NCBI GenBank assembly: GCA_024734495.1
Contig: JALMQS010000136.1
Coordinates: 2,194,929-2,258,928, forward strand
Direction of reading: 5' to 3'
Length of the DNA stretch: 64,000 nt
From: Forficula auricularia
Taxonomy: Eukaryota > Arthropoda > Insecta > Dermaptera > Forficulidae
Position 1 is the stretch's first letter. Every line of letters begins with the position of its first letter. Positions 34,461 through 46,243 of this stretch are shown here, piece after piece. The notes beneath the pieces were generated by a model, which had not been told where the DNA came from, searched no databases, and saw only the letters and a list, made by a program, of their open reading frames with translations. The translations under genes were made by a program, and so were the position numbers.

Positions 34461-36078
34461 ATAAAAAGAGAATCTGAGGTTTCATTCATTCATTCACGCA
34501 TAGCCCAAACTGCTGGATCTAAAAAGATGAAATTTGGAGTATATATTCTTTTTATGATTTATGGGTGTGCTAAGAAGGGATTTTTTCAAATTCGAACCCT
34601 GAAGGGAGGAAAGGGTCCCAAAATGTGTTTTCAGGATTTTTCAAGATCTCTTAAATCAGAGACAGATATCGATATGGATCATCAGAAAAATTACCTAATA
34701 GTTATTAATAAAATTATATAAAATGTAATTTCGAAATAATTCAAATAGTTAATCTTAAGTGATTGTGTAGGTTGTAGATATTTATCAAACTTCAACAGTT
34801 ATTTGACCCACAATTGAAAAAATTAAAATTTATATTTTCTATAAATTAGTTAATTTAGGTATATGAATAAATAAAAATATAATTTATAGAAATTATTAAA
34901 TTTATTTAAATTGTGTGACAAATAATCTTTGAGGTTCGAAGAAAAAAAAAATATCGAGAATATTCCAAATGAGTCAATATCAATCTAAAGAAAAAGGCCT
35001 AGCGCCTGTAGGGAATGCATTTTCTCAAACGACCTGTCAAATAGTTGCGTCAGGCGTTTCTTGAAATTGCTCTTGCTTTGGGCTAGTCATTCATTCATAA
35101 AGGTCAATCAATGTCAGTTCACAAGACACGCATTTGATGAAAAGCATTATAGGGATGATATTTTTAATCACAAGAGCCCTCTTTCTGATTTCTATCTTTT
35201 CATGTCAGATTAGGTTTCTAATAAATTATTTTATTGAATCTGTGCTTTTCATTATCTTTGGACTGCCTTTGCATCAATTCACCATTAAGTTCCACCACTT
35301 TGTCTTCAATAGAAGATACCTCTAATTAAATTTCCAAATTTTAAAATATAATAACATTTGTAATGAAATATTTGTGGGTTTTAAAATAAAAAACAATTAA
35401 TTAATCAAATGAAATTTAATTATAAATTTTTATTTAAACATCCACCTGTGAATAATTACTTTAATTAAGAAAAAAACATATCAAATTAAAGTTACCCGAA
35501 TAAATACCTGCCGAAACGAGGGTTGCTAATTTTTTGCTTTAGTTAAAAGTGATACATATAATGGTATTATTTTTCATTTTAAATTCAAGCAAAAAGGTAT
35601 ATTTTTATTTCCAACCATAATTAAATAAAATTGAAATGGAGTTTTTCTAAGCTTTAGATAAAATGTTAATTTTAGAAATGTTTTAAAGAAAAATAAGAAT
35701 CTGTTAATCATCATAAATATCATAAATATATCTGTTAATCATCATAAATATATATATATATATATATATTAGGTACGGAACCCTTGTTATGCTCGGGGCC
35801 ACTTGTACTTGCCCGGATTATTATTTGTTTAATGGTTAGATCCACAGTTTTCGGTAACTACATATTTTCCAATTTTATTTCAGAAAATATTAAGTTAATT
35901 ACAGAAAATCCCAATTGTAGTATAGAATTCTCAATTTAATAATAGAAAATCACAAATGTATTTCAGAATGAATAAAAGAAAATCCCAGTTTTAGAAAATG
36001 TTAATTTTATTTCCGAAAATAACTCAACAAGGAGAGGCCTATGCCCTAAGGAGCCTGGTTCCACCATAAAATTAATAA
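34461..36078. other. Unassigned DNA
   Basis: Contains an ATGAAATTTGGAGTATAT phrase at 34527, TTTCATTATCTTTGGACTGCC (family of 60550) at 35248, a (TA)n run near 35745-35770, and AT-rich sequence. No gene. Confidence 0.3.
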
Positions 36079-36886
36079 CTAGCTGCAAGGCCCGACTTCG
36101 GCGGCCCTCTTGCCGCCCCCTGGACCCCAACCGACGAACCCCACCCTCATACTCCACTTCCAACCACCACACCCCCGAACCCCACCCAGCACCTAACACC
36201 CCTGCCCCATGCACCCGTACCCAACCACCGCCCCCATCCCAGCACCCCGCACCACCCCACTACGCCTCTGGACCCTCACCTGAACCCCCCACTCCACCCT
36301 GCACCACCCCACCACCCACAATCCACGGACCCCAGCCCTCCACCTCTGCCCCACCCACCCCTCCCCACTAAGACTTTAGATCCTCACATGAACCCTCACT
36401 CCTCAATGCACCAACCCACACCCACCCACCCACCGTGCACCCCCGCACCCCACCCCGTGCCTTCCATGCCTTGCACTCCACCCTTGCACCCATTTTTTTA
36501 ATTTCTAGCCTTCTAGTAACCCACAGATTATGTATACAAAATTTGGTTGACTTTGGTTAAAGAGCAAGAATTTTCATATTTTGACCCTCCCCCCTTTTTA
36601 GGTGTTTTTTTGGGGGAATTTTTTTAAATAAAAGCTGCCAGAAATCACATTCCCTACAACTTTGCTCATATTAAAATTTGCCGTAGAGTTAATAGTTTAG
36701 GAGTTATTTGATAATTTTCATTCGTGCGCACCCCCAAACCCCCTTCTGGGGTCAAAATATCAAAACGTTATATAGCTAAAAACGTAAGGTAGAAGAGATC
36801 TGATAGAAATATGAAATTTCATAATAACCCCTTTAGCCGTTTTTACGTGAATCGTAAGCAACTTTTCGCGGAACCCACTGAAACAT

Positions 36887-36924
<38 letters not shown>

Positions 36925-37037
36925 AGGAATTTTGTTGAGAGTGTTTTCGTTCATAACTTTGATTGAAACGTGTGCAACCAATATTTGGCGTGATTTGGAG
37001 CAATGTACAGTCAAAACCTTAATTTTATATATATAGA
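36079..37037 (-). mobile_element. Probable non-autonomous Helitron
   Basis: On the minus strand it begins TC (TCTATATATATAAAATTAAG) after an A. It ends with a short GC hairpin (CCGA-AG-TCGG), about 10 bases, then CTAG followed by T. The 5' TC, 3' hairpin plus CTRR, no TIR and insertion between A and T are the Helitron hallmarks. The interior has an (ACAG)n run (36887-36922 plus) and a G-rich (minus) segment at 36100-36500. No Rep/helicase coding is present. Confidence 0.55.
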
Positions 37038-37039
37038 TT

Positions 37040-37750
37040 TATGTAAATGTAATTATGTAAGAGCCAAAAAAGACAATAAATAAATAAATAAATAAAACTC
37101 AACAAGTGACATTTTCTGAAATACAATTGAGGTTTTCTAATATTCTATTGAGAATTCTGAAATACAATTGGGGTTTTCAGAAATATATAGAAAAAGTGTA
37201 CCCTAGCACATTTGGAAGGACCCTTAAGCTAATGTCCACAGCGCTTGTCTAAATAATACGTTAATTAAATCAAATTTAATTTCTATTCGCCCGTTGAAAA
37301 ATCCATTTCATTTTTACGACTGTATATTTAATAGATTTAATTTTCATTTATTTATTTATTTATTTTTTTATTAGTAAGTATAAAACGCGAGTGAGGAGAC
37401 GTGCGAGCGCGCAGGCTTTGCGTGTTCTTCACGAGGTCAGATTTTAATGTCTTTCTTGATGTTCCTTCCCTCGACTTGATCTATATATTTCGGTAAATGA
37501 CCTCCCATCATGGCTACTTATGGATCTCATTTCATGCGAGGAAATTAATGAACTGGTATAAAAAATGATAAAATAAGAATGATATAAATTGCATCATGCA
37601 ATCTAAATAAACGTGTACCTTGTCAAACTAGACACGATATTTATTTTTTATTTTTTTAAATGCATAAAATTGCAGGAAAAAGTTAAATTTTTTCAATACT
37701 TGGTGTGGTGTTTGCAGTTTCAGTGAATTAATCATTTTAAATTATAAATC
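37040..37750. other. Unassigned AT-rich DNA
   Basis: AATA microsatellite at 37077-37096. 37385-37440 is GC-richer but unrecognised. Confidence 0.3.
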
Positions 37751-37764
37751 TTTGTGTCTTTATT

Positions 37765-38298
37765 TTTTTTTTATTTTTTTGTTGCGTTTGGGCCCTTAGA
37801 ATCACGCAAAGCTTGATGTCTCTGTCTGGTTGGACCTTCCATGCCTCTATCTTTTTCCGGAAGCTGTTATCTTCCATGGTCAGGCTATGTAATTTTCCTG
37901 ACCGGATGAGTGTGTTGTTGTTAAAGGTGCCCAAGTATGTATGGATTTTTGGCGTTATTCTTCCATTGATTCTTCCTTGATTTCGTGATGGTCCGGGTCC
38001 CCCAGAATCTGAATGGCCGGTTGCCACTCGAGGGTGGGTGGATTGGTAACCACCTGGGGTAATCTTGTTTTGCCTCTCATGATTCATGGTAGCTTGTTAC
38101 GAAATTTCGTCCTGCGCATGCGCGAGGTTTTGTAGAACCAGAGATTGTCAGTTTCTGGAGCCGAGGGGCCGGTTTTTTATTATTTTCAAATAAATTCACT
38201 TTGCTTCTTGCTGGGATCAAACTGATGAAGTCTAGGTTGATGTTCTCCTAATCGGATTAGAAAAGTTGGTGATTTAACCGATTGCGCTACCGACCCTT
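37765..38298 (-). mobile_element. Long tRNA-headed SINE-like retroposon (534 bp)
   Basis: Flanked by 14-bp direct repeats TTTGTGTCTTTATT (37751-37764) and TTTGTATCTTTATT (38299-38312), one mismatch. Read on the minus strand, it opens with a tRNA-like head with A box TAGCGCAATCGG and B-box-like GTTTGATCCC. Next comes a 116-codon frame (38087-37737) containing IHTYLGTFNNNTLIRSGKL, which resembles the G-T-x-N-x-R-T-L start of LINE endonucleases. It ends in an A-rich tail. It looks like a tRNA promoter fused to LINE 5' sequence. The frame itself is probably not translated. Confidence 0.6.
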
Positions 38299-38357
38299 TT
38301 TGTATCTTTATTAGTTTTGTTTCATATATTTTGTATCATATGTTTTACTTTTTAATC

Positions 38358-38440
38358 TTTTTACCGACTTCAAAAAAAGAGGAGGTTATCAATTCGACTG
38401 AATTTTTTTGTATCTATGTTACCTGATTTCTTCTCCAATT
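38358..38440 (+). repeat. Fragment of the ACCGACTTC repeat
   Basis: ACCGACTTCAAAAAAAGAGG then TTCGACTGAATTTTTTTGT, shared with the array at 46.2-48.5 kb. Confidence 0.55.
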
Positions 38441-38461
38441 GCGATGATGATGCGATATGAT

Positions 38462-38720
38462 TTTTACTTTATCCAATGCGAAGCATGGGAGAAAGTATTG
38501 GAATCGCTCTCGCGGCAAGCGCGACTTCAAAGGGTCCTCAGGTAAAGACTACGGAACCCATAGACTCAACTAAGGTCACAAATTGAAGTATTCAATGAGA
38601 TTGAATTTTAGCACGTGACGGTTTTGCCAAAAATTACCTGGAATCTCGTCGAGAGGCCAAAAAGTGCCATTTTTTTGGAAGTGCGTGCGGATGGACGGAT
38701 GGATGGATGGATGGATGTGT
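38462..38720 (+). repeat. Dispersed repeat with a GGAT microsatellite (copy 2)
   Basis: Inverse counterpart of 3443-3708; begins CTTTATCCAATGCGAAGCAT. Confidence 0.7.
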
Positions 38721-38726
38721 GTTATC

Positions 38727-39120
38727 AAGCTTGAGTTGTTTGCCATAAAAGAATTTAGTCTTTTTGATTTTAAGTCGATTCTTCCACATTTTCAGTAGAG
38801 GTTTCCATTAATAGTCAAAACATCAAAAATGGAATGCAATAAGGTTATTCCTCTAGTATTAGATAAGAATCGATCGTTATTTTTGATTTTAAGTCGATTC
38901 CTCTATGTCTTCTGCAATGGTTACAATAATAACCGAAATGTCAAAAATCCAATGTAGAATGGTTATTCCTCGACTATTAAATGAGAATTATTTTTGAATT
39001 AATGTCAATATGAACTACAAATTGCAAGTGATATCTGATTAATAATAAAGGAACAAACATATTAATATTTCAAATGAATTTGTATAAAGTTTAGCAACGA
39101 TCCGTTCCAGTTTATTTTTA
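38727..39120 (+). repeat. Half-copy of the 119-bp fold-back element
   Basis: Starts at the palindrome axis motif AAGCTTGAGTTGTTT and runs through two to three 119-bp-type units to the terminal segment (AGATTAATAATAAAG class, ending near AACGATCCGTT), matching the left arm 1330-1836 inverted. Confidence 0.7.
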
Positions 39121-39299
39121 TTTTATTAAATGAATTCAATTCTTTATAAATACAATCACAAAACTTTTATTAATTATCTAAACGTTTCGGAAGAAAACAT
39201 ATATCGAAATGATAAGTCGGCTAAAAATGAACTGACCACAATACCACTCCAAACACTTTGAAAAAAGTATCCTGATCGACTTATTCTGCGATCAATCAA

Positions 39300-39765
39300 G
39301 TAAGAACAGATGACCACCCATCCCGATTTTATTTAGCCAAGTCATTGTCCAGTTATCTTATAGGCTGTGAGTGCAGTTCAGTCACAAATTCAGAACACTA
39401 ACGAGCTCAGCGCCACCCATGTCGGATTGAGCATTACTTGTTTTTTAAACCATAAAGTGAAAAATATTGACAGTTTAATAATAATTTATCATTCATTTTT
39501 GATGCATGAAATTATTAACATTTAATTGAAAGATCAAAGGTATCATCGGTTACATACATGCAATAGCTATAATTTGTCAATATTTCTCACTTTATGGTTT
39601 TAAAAACAAGTAATGGTCAATCCGACATAAATGGCGCTGAGCTCATTAGTGTTTTAAGTTTCTGATTGTACTCACAGCCTATATATAAGTGAACAAAGAC
39701 TTTGCTAATTCAGTTAACCTAAAATCGGAGAGGGTGCTCATCTGCTCATACTTGCTGAAAAATCC
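39300..39765. mobile_element. Palindromic element
   Basis: Arms of about 190 bp: AGATGACCACC...GGCTGTGAGTGCAGT...GAGCTCAGCGCCA and the complements near 39640-39750; axis near 39525. Confidence 0.65.
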
Positions 39766-39789
39766 GACCCAATCTTTGAAATTTTTAAC

Positions 39790-39872
39790 GATGCAAGGGT
39801 CGAACCCGGGCTAGAGAGGTTGTATCTTTATGGTGCAACTTCTTCTTGTATCAATAACATAACAAAAAAAAT
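39790..39872 (+). repeat. LINE 3'-tail fragment
   Basis: GAGAGGTTGTATC...GGTGCAACTTCTTCTTGTAT then an A-run, the same 3' tail as 16335-16397. A GGTCGAACCCGGGC block just upstream resembles a tRNA B box, so a SINE borrowing the LINE tail is an alternative. Confidence 0.5.
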
Positions 39873-39879
39873 TAAATAT

Positions 39880-40615
39880 AAAATTGAAAGAAAATATGAG
39901 AGGGTTGCAGGGGTGAGAGAAATTCATGTGGAATGACCTACAACCTTTTTTTTTCTCACTCATTAAAATATTCTGGTATTAAAGAAAGAAAAAAAAGCCA
40001 ACCATTAAAAATTTCAAGTACCATGGACCGTTTATTTTATTTATTTATTTTTTCTAAAACCATAATCAGTTTGAGAAATAAAAGTAGAAGAAAATGTGTG
40101 TGAGATAGAAAGAGAGATAGGGAAATAAACATTGGAAACGATAAAGCAAGCAAGCAGTAAGTAGAAGGGTAGAAGGAAAGGAGGGTGGAAGGGTAAAAAA
40201 AAAATAACAACAACGAAAACCAACTAAAGACATTTTAATAATCGTTATTCCAGGATTGTTTTTTATTTATTTTTTATTAATTCAACAAGTGTTTGGAAAT
40301 AATAATAATGATAGTGCAATTGGAATTCGATAAAAAAAAAAACGATCTCTTTTTTTAATCTTTTTTTATTTTATTTTATTAATTTAATTGAATATTTCCT
40401 GTAGCTAACTTAATTCGAATATTTTAAAATTCTCAGTAAAGGGTTCAGGATCGGCCACTAGAGAAGTGTGGTTAGGGGATTCAAGAAGTAAATACAGGAG
40501 AACGAAAAATGTTATGCTATTAAAAGAGGTTTAATTTGATTGGTTTTTTAATAATTAAAGTACCATTTGTATGCATATGAAATGAGCCTTTTATGATAGA
40601 TAGTAGTATTGGTGG
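39880..40615. other. Unassigned AT-rich DNA
   Basis: No gene; A- and T-runs only. Confidence 0.3.
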
Positions 40616-40619
40616 TACC

Positions 40620-41265
40620 GTACATTTCAGCCCCCGACAAAATATCCCCCGATAAAATATCCCAAGGACAAAATATTCCCCGACATAATATCTTCTGACA
40701 AAATATTTCCCAGTATAAGGGAGAATACAAAAGAGATTAAGTGAGAAGCTTATAATCATAGTTTTGAATAATATAAACAGACTTTCATATTTTGGCGGCT
40801 AATTAGCCGTTTGAAAGTGCTGCTGTCTGTAGTGTTTGATTAGGAAAAAATGGGAGCCCAAAACACACCCCGCCCGACGATTGGCTGGTTCAATTTTCAA
40901 TGTGTGTTTGATTAAAAAAAAATGGGAGCCCGAAACACACCCCGCCCGGACTAAACATTCGGAGGTTCGGTTAATATATATTCAGTTCGGCTGACGCCAA
41001 CGGAACCGTCTAAATGCCAGCCCGAAAAGGAGCTATACGAACCCAACCGAACCGAACTGAATATATATTAACCGAACCGGAGTCGATTTGCATTACTCAT
41101 AAGATTCACGAGGGGAAGGGTTATTTTGTCATGAGATATTTTGTCTGAAGGATATTTTGTCGGGGGATATTTTGTCGGGGGATATTTTGTCGGGGGATAT
41201 TTTGTCGGGGGATGTTTTGTCGGGGATATTTTGTCGGGGGTTGAAATGTCGCGGAATCACTATAG
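40620..41265. mobile_element. Composite inverted element with a 15-bp minisatellite
   Basis: The left part (40629-40710) carries GACAAAATATCCCCC units and the right part (41120-41250) the complement, GGGGGATATTTTGTC repeated about seven times. Between them, AAATGGGAGCCC...ACACACCCCGCCCG occurs twice (40847, 40920), and GGTTCGGTTAATATATATTC (40965) pairs with its complement near 41050. The open frame through the repeat is not a gene. Confidence 0.6.
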
Positions 41266-43410
41266 GTTATGTTTATTTTGAACTAACCACATATCAAAGA
41301 AATTATAAGTTTGGGTTCTTAAAAGCTTTCCTTTCTCTTTTGTAATAACAAAGTCAATGGACTGGCTCAGGCCAAGGCCCTAGGCAGAAAAATTTGCCGG
41401 AAGGTGTGAGTTGGGGGATGCAAGAAGCTAGGGTAGTATGGATATACTCCTAGGAGTAGGGGACATGACCTCCCTGATTCCCAGAATGCTTTTTTTTTAA
41501 TTTACAAATTATTAAATTTTAATTTTTGATACTACAATTAGCTTGAAAATAAAATAAAAACCTGTTATTTCATAGTTTTCATTTTTCCTCTCTGTCGGCA
41601 GTCCCTATGACTGCCTTTTTAATTTTTGATAGAAACTATTTCTTTTTCTAACACCGGATTTTGATTTTAAATTGGTTTTATCATGCTTAGAGTAGCAGAG
41701 TTGTTAATTCTTAAGAAGAAATCAATGAGCATGTCTTACCGCCTCATTATTTAAATTTAAAAACTAAAAGAAAGAAGGCCATTTCAAATTTTAGATCTTG
41801 GTAGATATCTAGGTTTGCATTATATGAATGCTTCACTTGCCAAAACGATCAACTCCACTTTCTGAATTTTATTAAATTTTAATGTCAAATCACTTAAGTG
41901 ACTCCTAACTGTATATGTTCAAAACAAATTTCTCTAATGATAAGTATTAACACCACTAAAAAAAAAAAATCGGCAGTTGAGTTGTTGTTACACACTCCTT
42001 AGCAGATTCCGACTTCCATGGTCTTCAGCAAGCGTGACAGTCACCCGAGTTCAGTGCTTTTTCCTCATCCCAAAAGTGCCCAAAGTGCCTAAAGAAGTTT
42101 TCACTTCAATAATTAATATTTAAATGTGATTTAAACGAAATTTCAACCCTTAAGAAAAGAGCATTGTTGGCCAAATTGGCAACCTGGCCGATATAACAAG
42201 TTTCTGGTGAGAGGTACAAACTTAGTTTAGAGTTGTTTTGTTTAGCATTTAAGCGTATATAAATGCATCCTATTAAGCGCTAAACGAGATCTTACTGTAG
42301 TATATAGGTATTATTGGCCAACTTATGCCCGTAATGGGTTGACCGGCGTATTGTATTTATAGTGGAAACTCTCAGGAGCCTCTTTAAGCTACACAAACAA
42401 CTCCAGGATAATACTACAAACACAGTTGGGATTGTAAATTATATCCTGGCTATCCATAGCTTATAATAATACAATTATCATCTTGCAATTGTCTCGACCC
42501 AAAACTGAATATACGGAGAGGCCAATGCAAGAATTTTGAGATAAATAGAGGAGAACTTTTTCAAGACTCGACACGCTCTCTGCAGATTATAAAATGTTAT
42601 CTATTTAATGGCGCATTAAAGAGCAAAAAATACTAAAATCTTAATTTTTGATTGAGTAATGCGTGTTTTATTCCAAAAAATTGTGACGTGAGAGAATTTT
42701 TACTTTGACTTAGATTACATACAAAGCATGTAAGAATTGTAAGTACTATAGAGTATTGCATTTACTTTCGAGAGCTTTAATTTCCGAAGTCTCCATTTTA
42801 AAAGTTAATTTCCAAGTGATAGTATATAATACAATATTTTCGTGTTTTTATAACTATAAATAACAAAAAAAATTGACTTTTATAAAAAATTTTACATAAG
42901 AATTTTAGAAAATCTAATTTGGGGCATGGCACAAAAAAGTTTGGGAAACACTGTTCTAGCTCATAAAGAGCTTAAGATTTACGGTTGCGAAATTCTGGAA
43001 GGGGTACATATATACACTTACGCATGGACCAATAGATTGTTGGCCCCTTTTTGGCCTCTGGGATATGGTGACCACGCGTCCAACTTTGGAAGGACATGTC
43101 CTACAATTAACCCTTTTGTCCTACGTTCTACCGCCTAAGAAAAATGTCTTAATTTCACAGATAACTACTTTGCTATTGGAGATTATGGTCTAGCGACTGG
43201 CGTGCTTCTGGGTTGAATAGGAAACAAGAAGCCGTGGTTCTGCTACCTACAAGCTCTGCTTATTGAAAATATATATCAATTTAAAAATATTTACCTACTT
43301 ATTAATTTTTAGTGTTTTGTGCTTTTTTTTACTACCGATTTTTATTGTTTTAAGCTGGGCTGTCAATTGTCCTACTGGGATGCGTTATAAAACTTCTATG
43401 TCCTACTTTT
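41266..43410. other. Unassigned region with scattered repeat ends
   Basis: 41430-41470 (GGATATACTCCTAGGAGT) recurs at 53720. A hAT-type end on the minus strand (CAGTGTTTCCCAAAC) lies at 42954-42940. The frame at 42926 starts in this end and is not credible. Confidence 0.3.
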
Positions 43411-43590
43411 ACTACGAGGGGTAAACGGCCAATTAGGTGTATATGTCTTTGGAAATATGTGGAATTATTTTTGAATTTATTAGATAATGCCCCTACATCT
43501 GTTGATCCTTCTACTTGGAAATGAAATTGGAAGTGTAAGTAGGTGTACCCCTCGTTTGACTAAGTCAATATCTGGTCACTCTACTCTGGA

Positions 43591-43866
43591 TAGGGATGCA
43601 AACGATACATCGATGTTTCAGAGAAATCGATGTTTACTATTCACTATTGCAAACCATCGATGGATCGATGTTTTTCTATACGATGTTTTTTATATCGATG
43701 TTCCAAGGTTCCAAGATAGATGGCCCTACTATTGTGATCAATCGGTAAAATAGCACCTACGCAAATTCTGATACGATACATCGATGTTTTCTAAGCGATG
43801 TATCGATACGTCGATGTTTTTTTATATATCGATACATCGATGTTTTTTACAATGTTTGCACCCCTA
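43591..43866. mobile_element. hAT-type MITE with CATCGATG repeats
   Basis: TIRs TAGGGATGCAAAC and GTTTGCACCCCTA; flanks ACTCTGGA (43583-43590) and ACTCTGGG (43867-43874) match 7 of 8, a hAT-sized duplication. The interior is made of ATCGATGTTT-type motifs. Confidence 0.75.
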
Positions 43867-43874
43867 ACTCTGGG

Positions 43875-44177
43875 CCCACAATATCCGGTTTTTTGTTCTA
43901 AATCCGGTTTCAAACTATTAAACTTTTTGTACCTCTGAGATAGAAGCTCTCAAAGTGTCATGACCCCAGCATGCGAATGCAATACTTCACATTATATCCT
44001 ATATCATTGATGATATAGATATATATGTGAAAGTAAAAAAACCAATCTAATTTATGTTACTTCAAGATGAGACCCTGACAGATTGATCTGACCACTCAAA
44101 AATCCCCCAATTCGTGATTTTCATCGTTAGAATTGTTTTTGAGTTACTATTAATTATTAATTAATATAATATAATAA
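43875..44177. other. Unassigned DNA
   Basis: Nothing recognised. Confidence 0.3.
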
Positions 44178-44462
44178 GAGGCGACTGTGGGTCAGTGGGT
44201 AGAGTGCTGGCTCGCTGACTCGAAGATCGCTGGTTCGAGACCGAGTCTCGGCAGATAGATATTTGCAGTCGCCTCCTCTTGGAAAGTAATGGCAACCTAC
44301 CAAGAGTATAATTGCCTAGTAACCTCTCCAAATTAGCCGTTCGGAACCGGCGTTAAAAAGTAGGTCCCGTATATCTGTGTAAAACAACTAAACACACTCA
44401 GCACAGGTATATGTGGAGAGGAGCCAACACCCGTTTCTGGTATGGCACTCGAAGAAGAAGAA
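44178..44462 (+). mobile_element. tRNA-derived SINE with (GAA)n tail
   Basis: The tRNA-like head has an A-box-like TGGGTCAGTGGG (44188-44199) and a perfect B box GGTTCGAGACC (44232-44242). The body (AATGGCAACCTACCAAGAG, GCCGTTCGGAACCGGCGTT) ends in TATGGCACTC plus (GAA)n. Truncated kin at 51805 confirm it is dispersed. Confidence 0.75.
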
Positions 44463-44489
44463 TATAATATTATATACAATACATTAATT

Positions 44490-45483
44490 AATATAATATT
44501 ATTACAATAATCGCTCATTTAATAGTATATATTTATATATATTTTTTTTTTCAAAAGTCATTTATTGATTTTTTTTTTTTAGTAGAATTCATAGAATGAG
44601 AATTTTTTTTCTTTTTGTTTTACATGATTCCCATTTATTTATTTTTTAGAATTCTAATAATAATTGAATTGATAATCAATGGACAAAGTCCTCGTCATTG
44701 ATGACCTATTTTCATTACGAGATATTATTATTTTCTAGTTATTGAAATTCAATTTGCTTCGGCTAGTACAATTTTAATTTTCTATTTGAAATTGAAATGG
44801 ACCTTAATAGAGAGAGAGATGGCTTGTCTATATCTATCTATCTATGTTGTACATTTCTATTGGTTGTGAATTAATTGATTAAATTAAAAAATATAATTTT
44901 TATTGTAAGTGAAAATAGATCTCTGTGTGTGTGTGTGTGCATATTTTTCAAATTAGTTTAATTTTAAAGTAATAAAAACGAGAGGATAAAATTGAAGTCA
45001 AATCCAATTGAAAGATTCTAGGCTCTATATAGATAGATAGATAAATACAATAGGGAAGAGAGAAAGAGAGGGGAGATCTCAAAGAGATTTGAGTGAGATG
45101 GAGAGGGGTGTGAGGGGAATGGAGGGGAGGGATTCGAAAGCAAATTAAAACCTTTACACGAGAGCCATCCAGATTGGCCTGGATGGCATGTTAATTGAAG
45201 CCAATCAACACTTCTACCTTGCTTCCTACCACCCCTCCTTATCCCCTCTCCTCCCTACCCCTTCTCCAAACCATTTTCGAAACCTTCCACAACCTTTAAA
45301 AAAAATTCTTTTTGATTTAGCATTTTATTCGATTCAACTAAAAACGTAGAATTCATCTTGTCTTGATTTACCAAAGACATTTAAATTATCTTCCTCTTTT
45401 AGAATAAGCGGGCAAGTGCGAGTCGGGTTCACATACCGAATGTTTCGCAAAAAAAATATTTCGCTATTTTTTTCATGTTGTAA
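44490..45483. other. Unassigned region, possibly unique DNA
   Basis: 44690-45250 has complex composition (GA-rich runs, (GT)n at 44927, GATA repeats near 44830 and 45030, ATCCAGATTGGCCTGGATGG near 45167) and no repeat partner in the window. No protein recognised. Confidence 0.3.
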
Positions 45484-45776
45484 AAATACACTTTGGGGTG
45501 GTCTGGTTCCACGTCCCACCACTCAAATGGTCTGGAATGAATATATTATGTTTATAATTGATTATAAATTATAATTTTTATAATTTCATTATGGGTCAAA
45601 AATATTTTTTAACACATATGTATTTTTTACCGAACTCACACCATGCGCAGTACCTGGTCCACCTGCTAAAGCCAGCCAGACTGGTCATTCCCTGTACAAC
45701 TATCATAGACGGTACTATTACGCATTATTTCTAGCTGGGTCAAATCCGTAGTCAAAATGTGTCACCAGCTCTTGGA
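45484..45776 (+). repeat. Half-copy of the 4970 palindromic MITE
   Basis: Begins at the axis segment (ACACTTTGGGGTGGTCTGG) and ends GTCACCAGCTCTTGGA; only the right arm is present. Confidence 0.7.
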
Positions 45777-46240
45777 TATGAAAAATAAAAAGATAAATTT
45801 AATTACATAAATATTTTTTATAAAACTTCACTCAGAAATTACCAGTATTTTGCAGTTTGACTAAATTAAATTACTGTGGAAGCGCTGAGCGGTAAGAAAA
45901 TTGTAATACCAACAAAGATACAAAAGTGGGCAGTAGCTATAAAAAGGTTGACTGTCTCTGATTTAGAGGGTTTGATCTTCATCATCTGTCTTTTTAATTA
46001 GAAATATTCTATCTGCTATTTCTCAAGAGTTCAAATACCTGATTGGATTTAGGTAAATTCGTTTTTTCATAAGAGGTCACTCAACAAAGGTTTTGACCCT
46101 TTCCGGAAATCCATCATCGCTGTACACAAACATTTGAACTTAATTTAAATTAAAAATAATATTAATACATACACGGAAGTTGGCCCTTTCAAACCCTGGA
46201 GAGGGAGGGACGATTCTCAAGAAGCATCGGGATTTTTAAC
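45777..46240. repeat. Fragment of the 31770 palindrome family plus unassigned DNA
   Basis: 45957-46085 holds TCTTTTTAATTAGAAATATT and ATACCTGATTGGATTTAGG, shared with 14400 and 31830. Confidence 0.45.
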
Positions 46241-46243
46241 TAG

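Noticed and set aside
37737..38087. Host gene of 116 codons
   Set aside because: Lies inside a retroposon bounded by 14-bp target repeats with a tRNA head and A-rich tail.
38219..38270. CTGATGAAG as another ribozyme box
   Set aside because: It falls in the tRNA-like head of the retroposon and has no stem II plus GAAA after it.
41157..41345. Repetitive SGDILSGDIL protein
   Set aside because: Direct translation of the 15-bp minisatellite; no gene context.
44183..44260. Functional tRNA gene (good A and B boxes)
   Set aside because: No complete cloverleaf or acceptor pairing; followed by a SINE body and (GAA)n tail. The same holds for 19509 and 38298.
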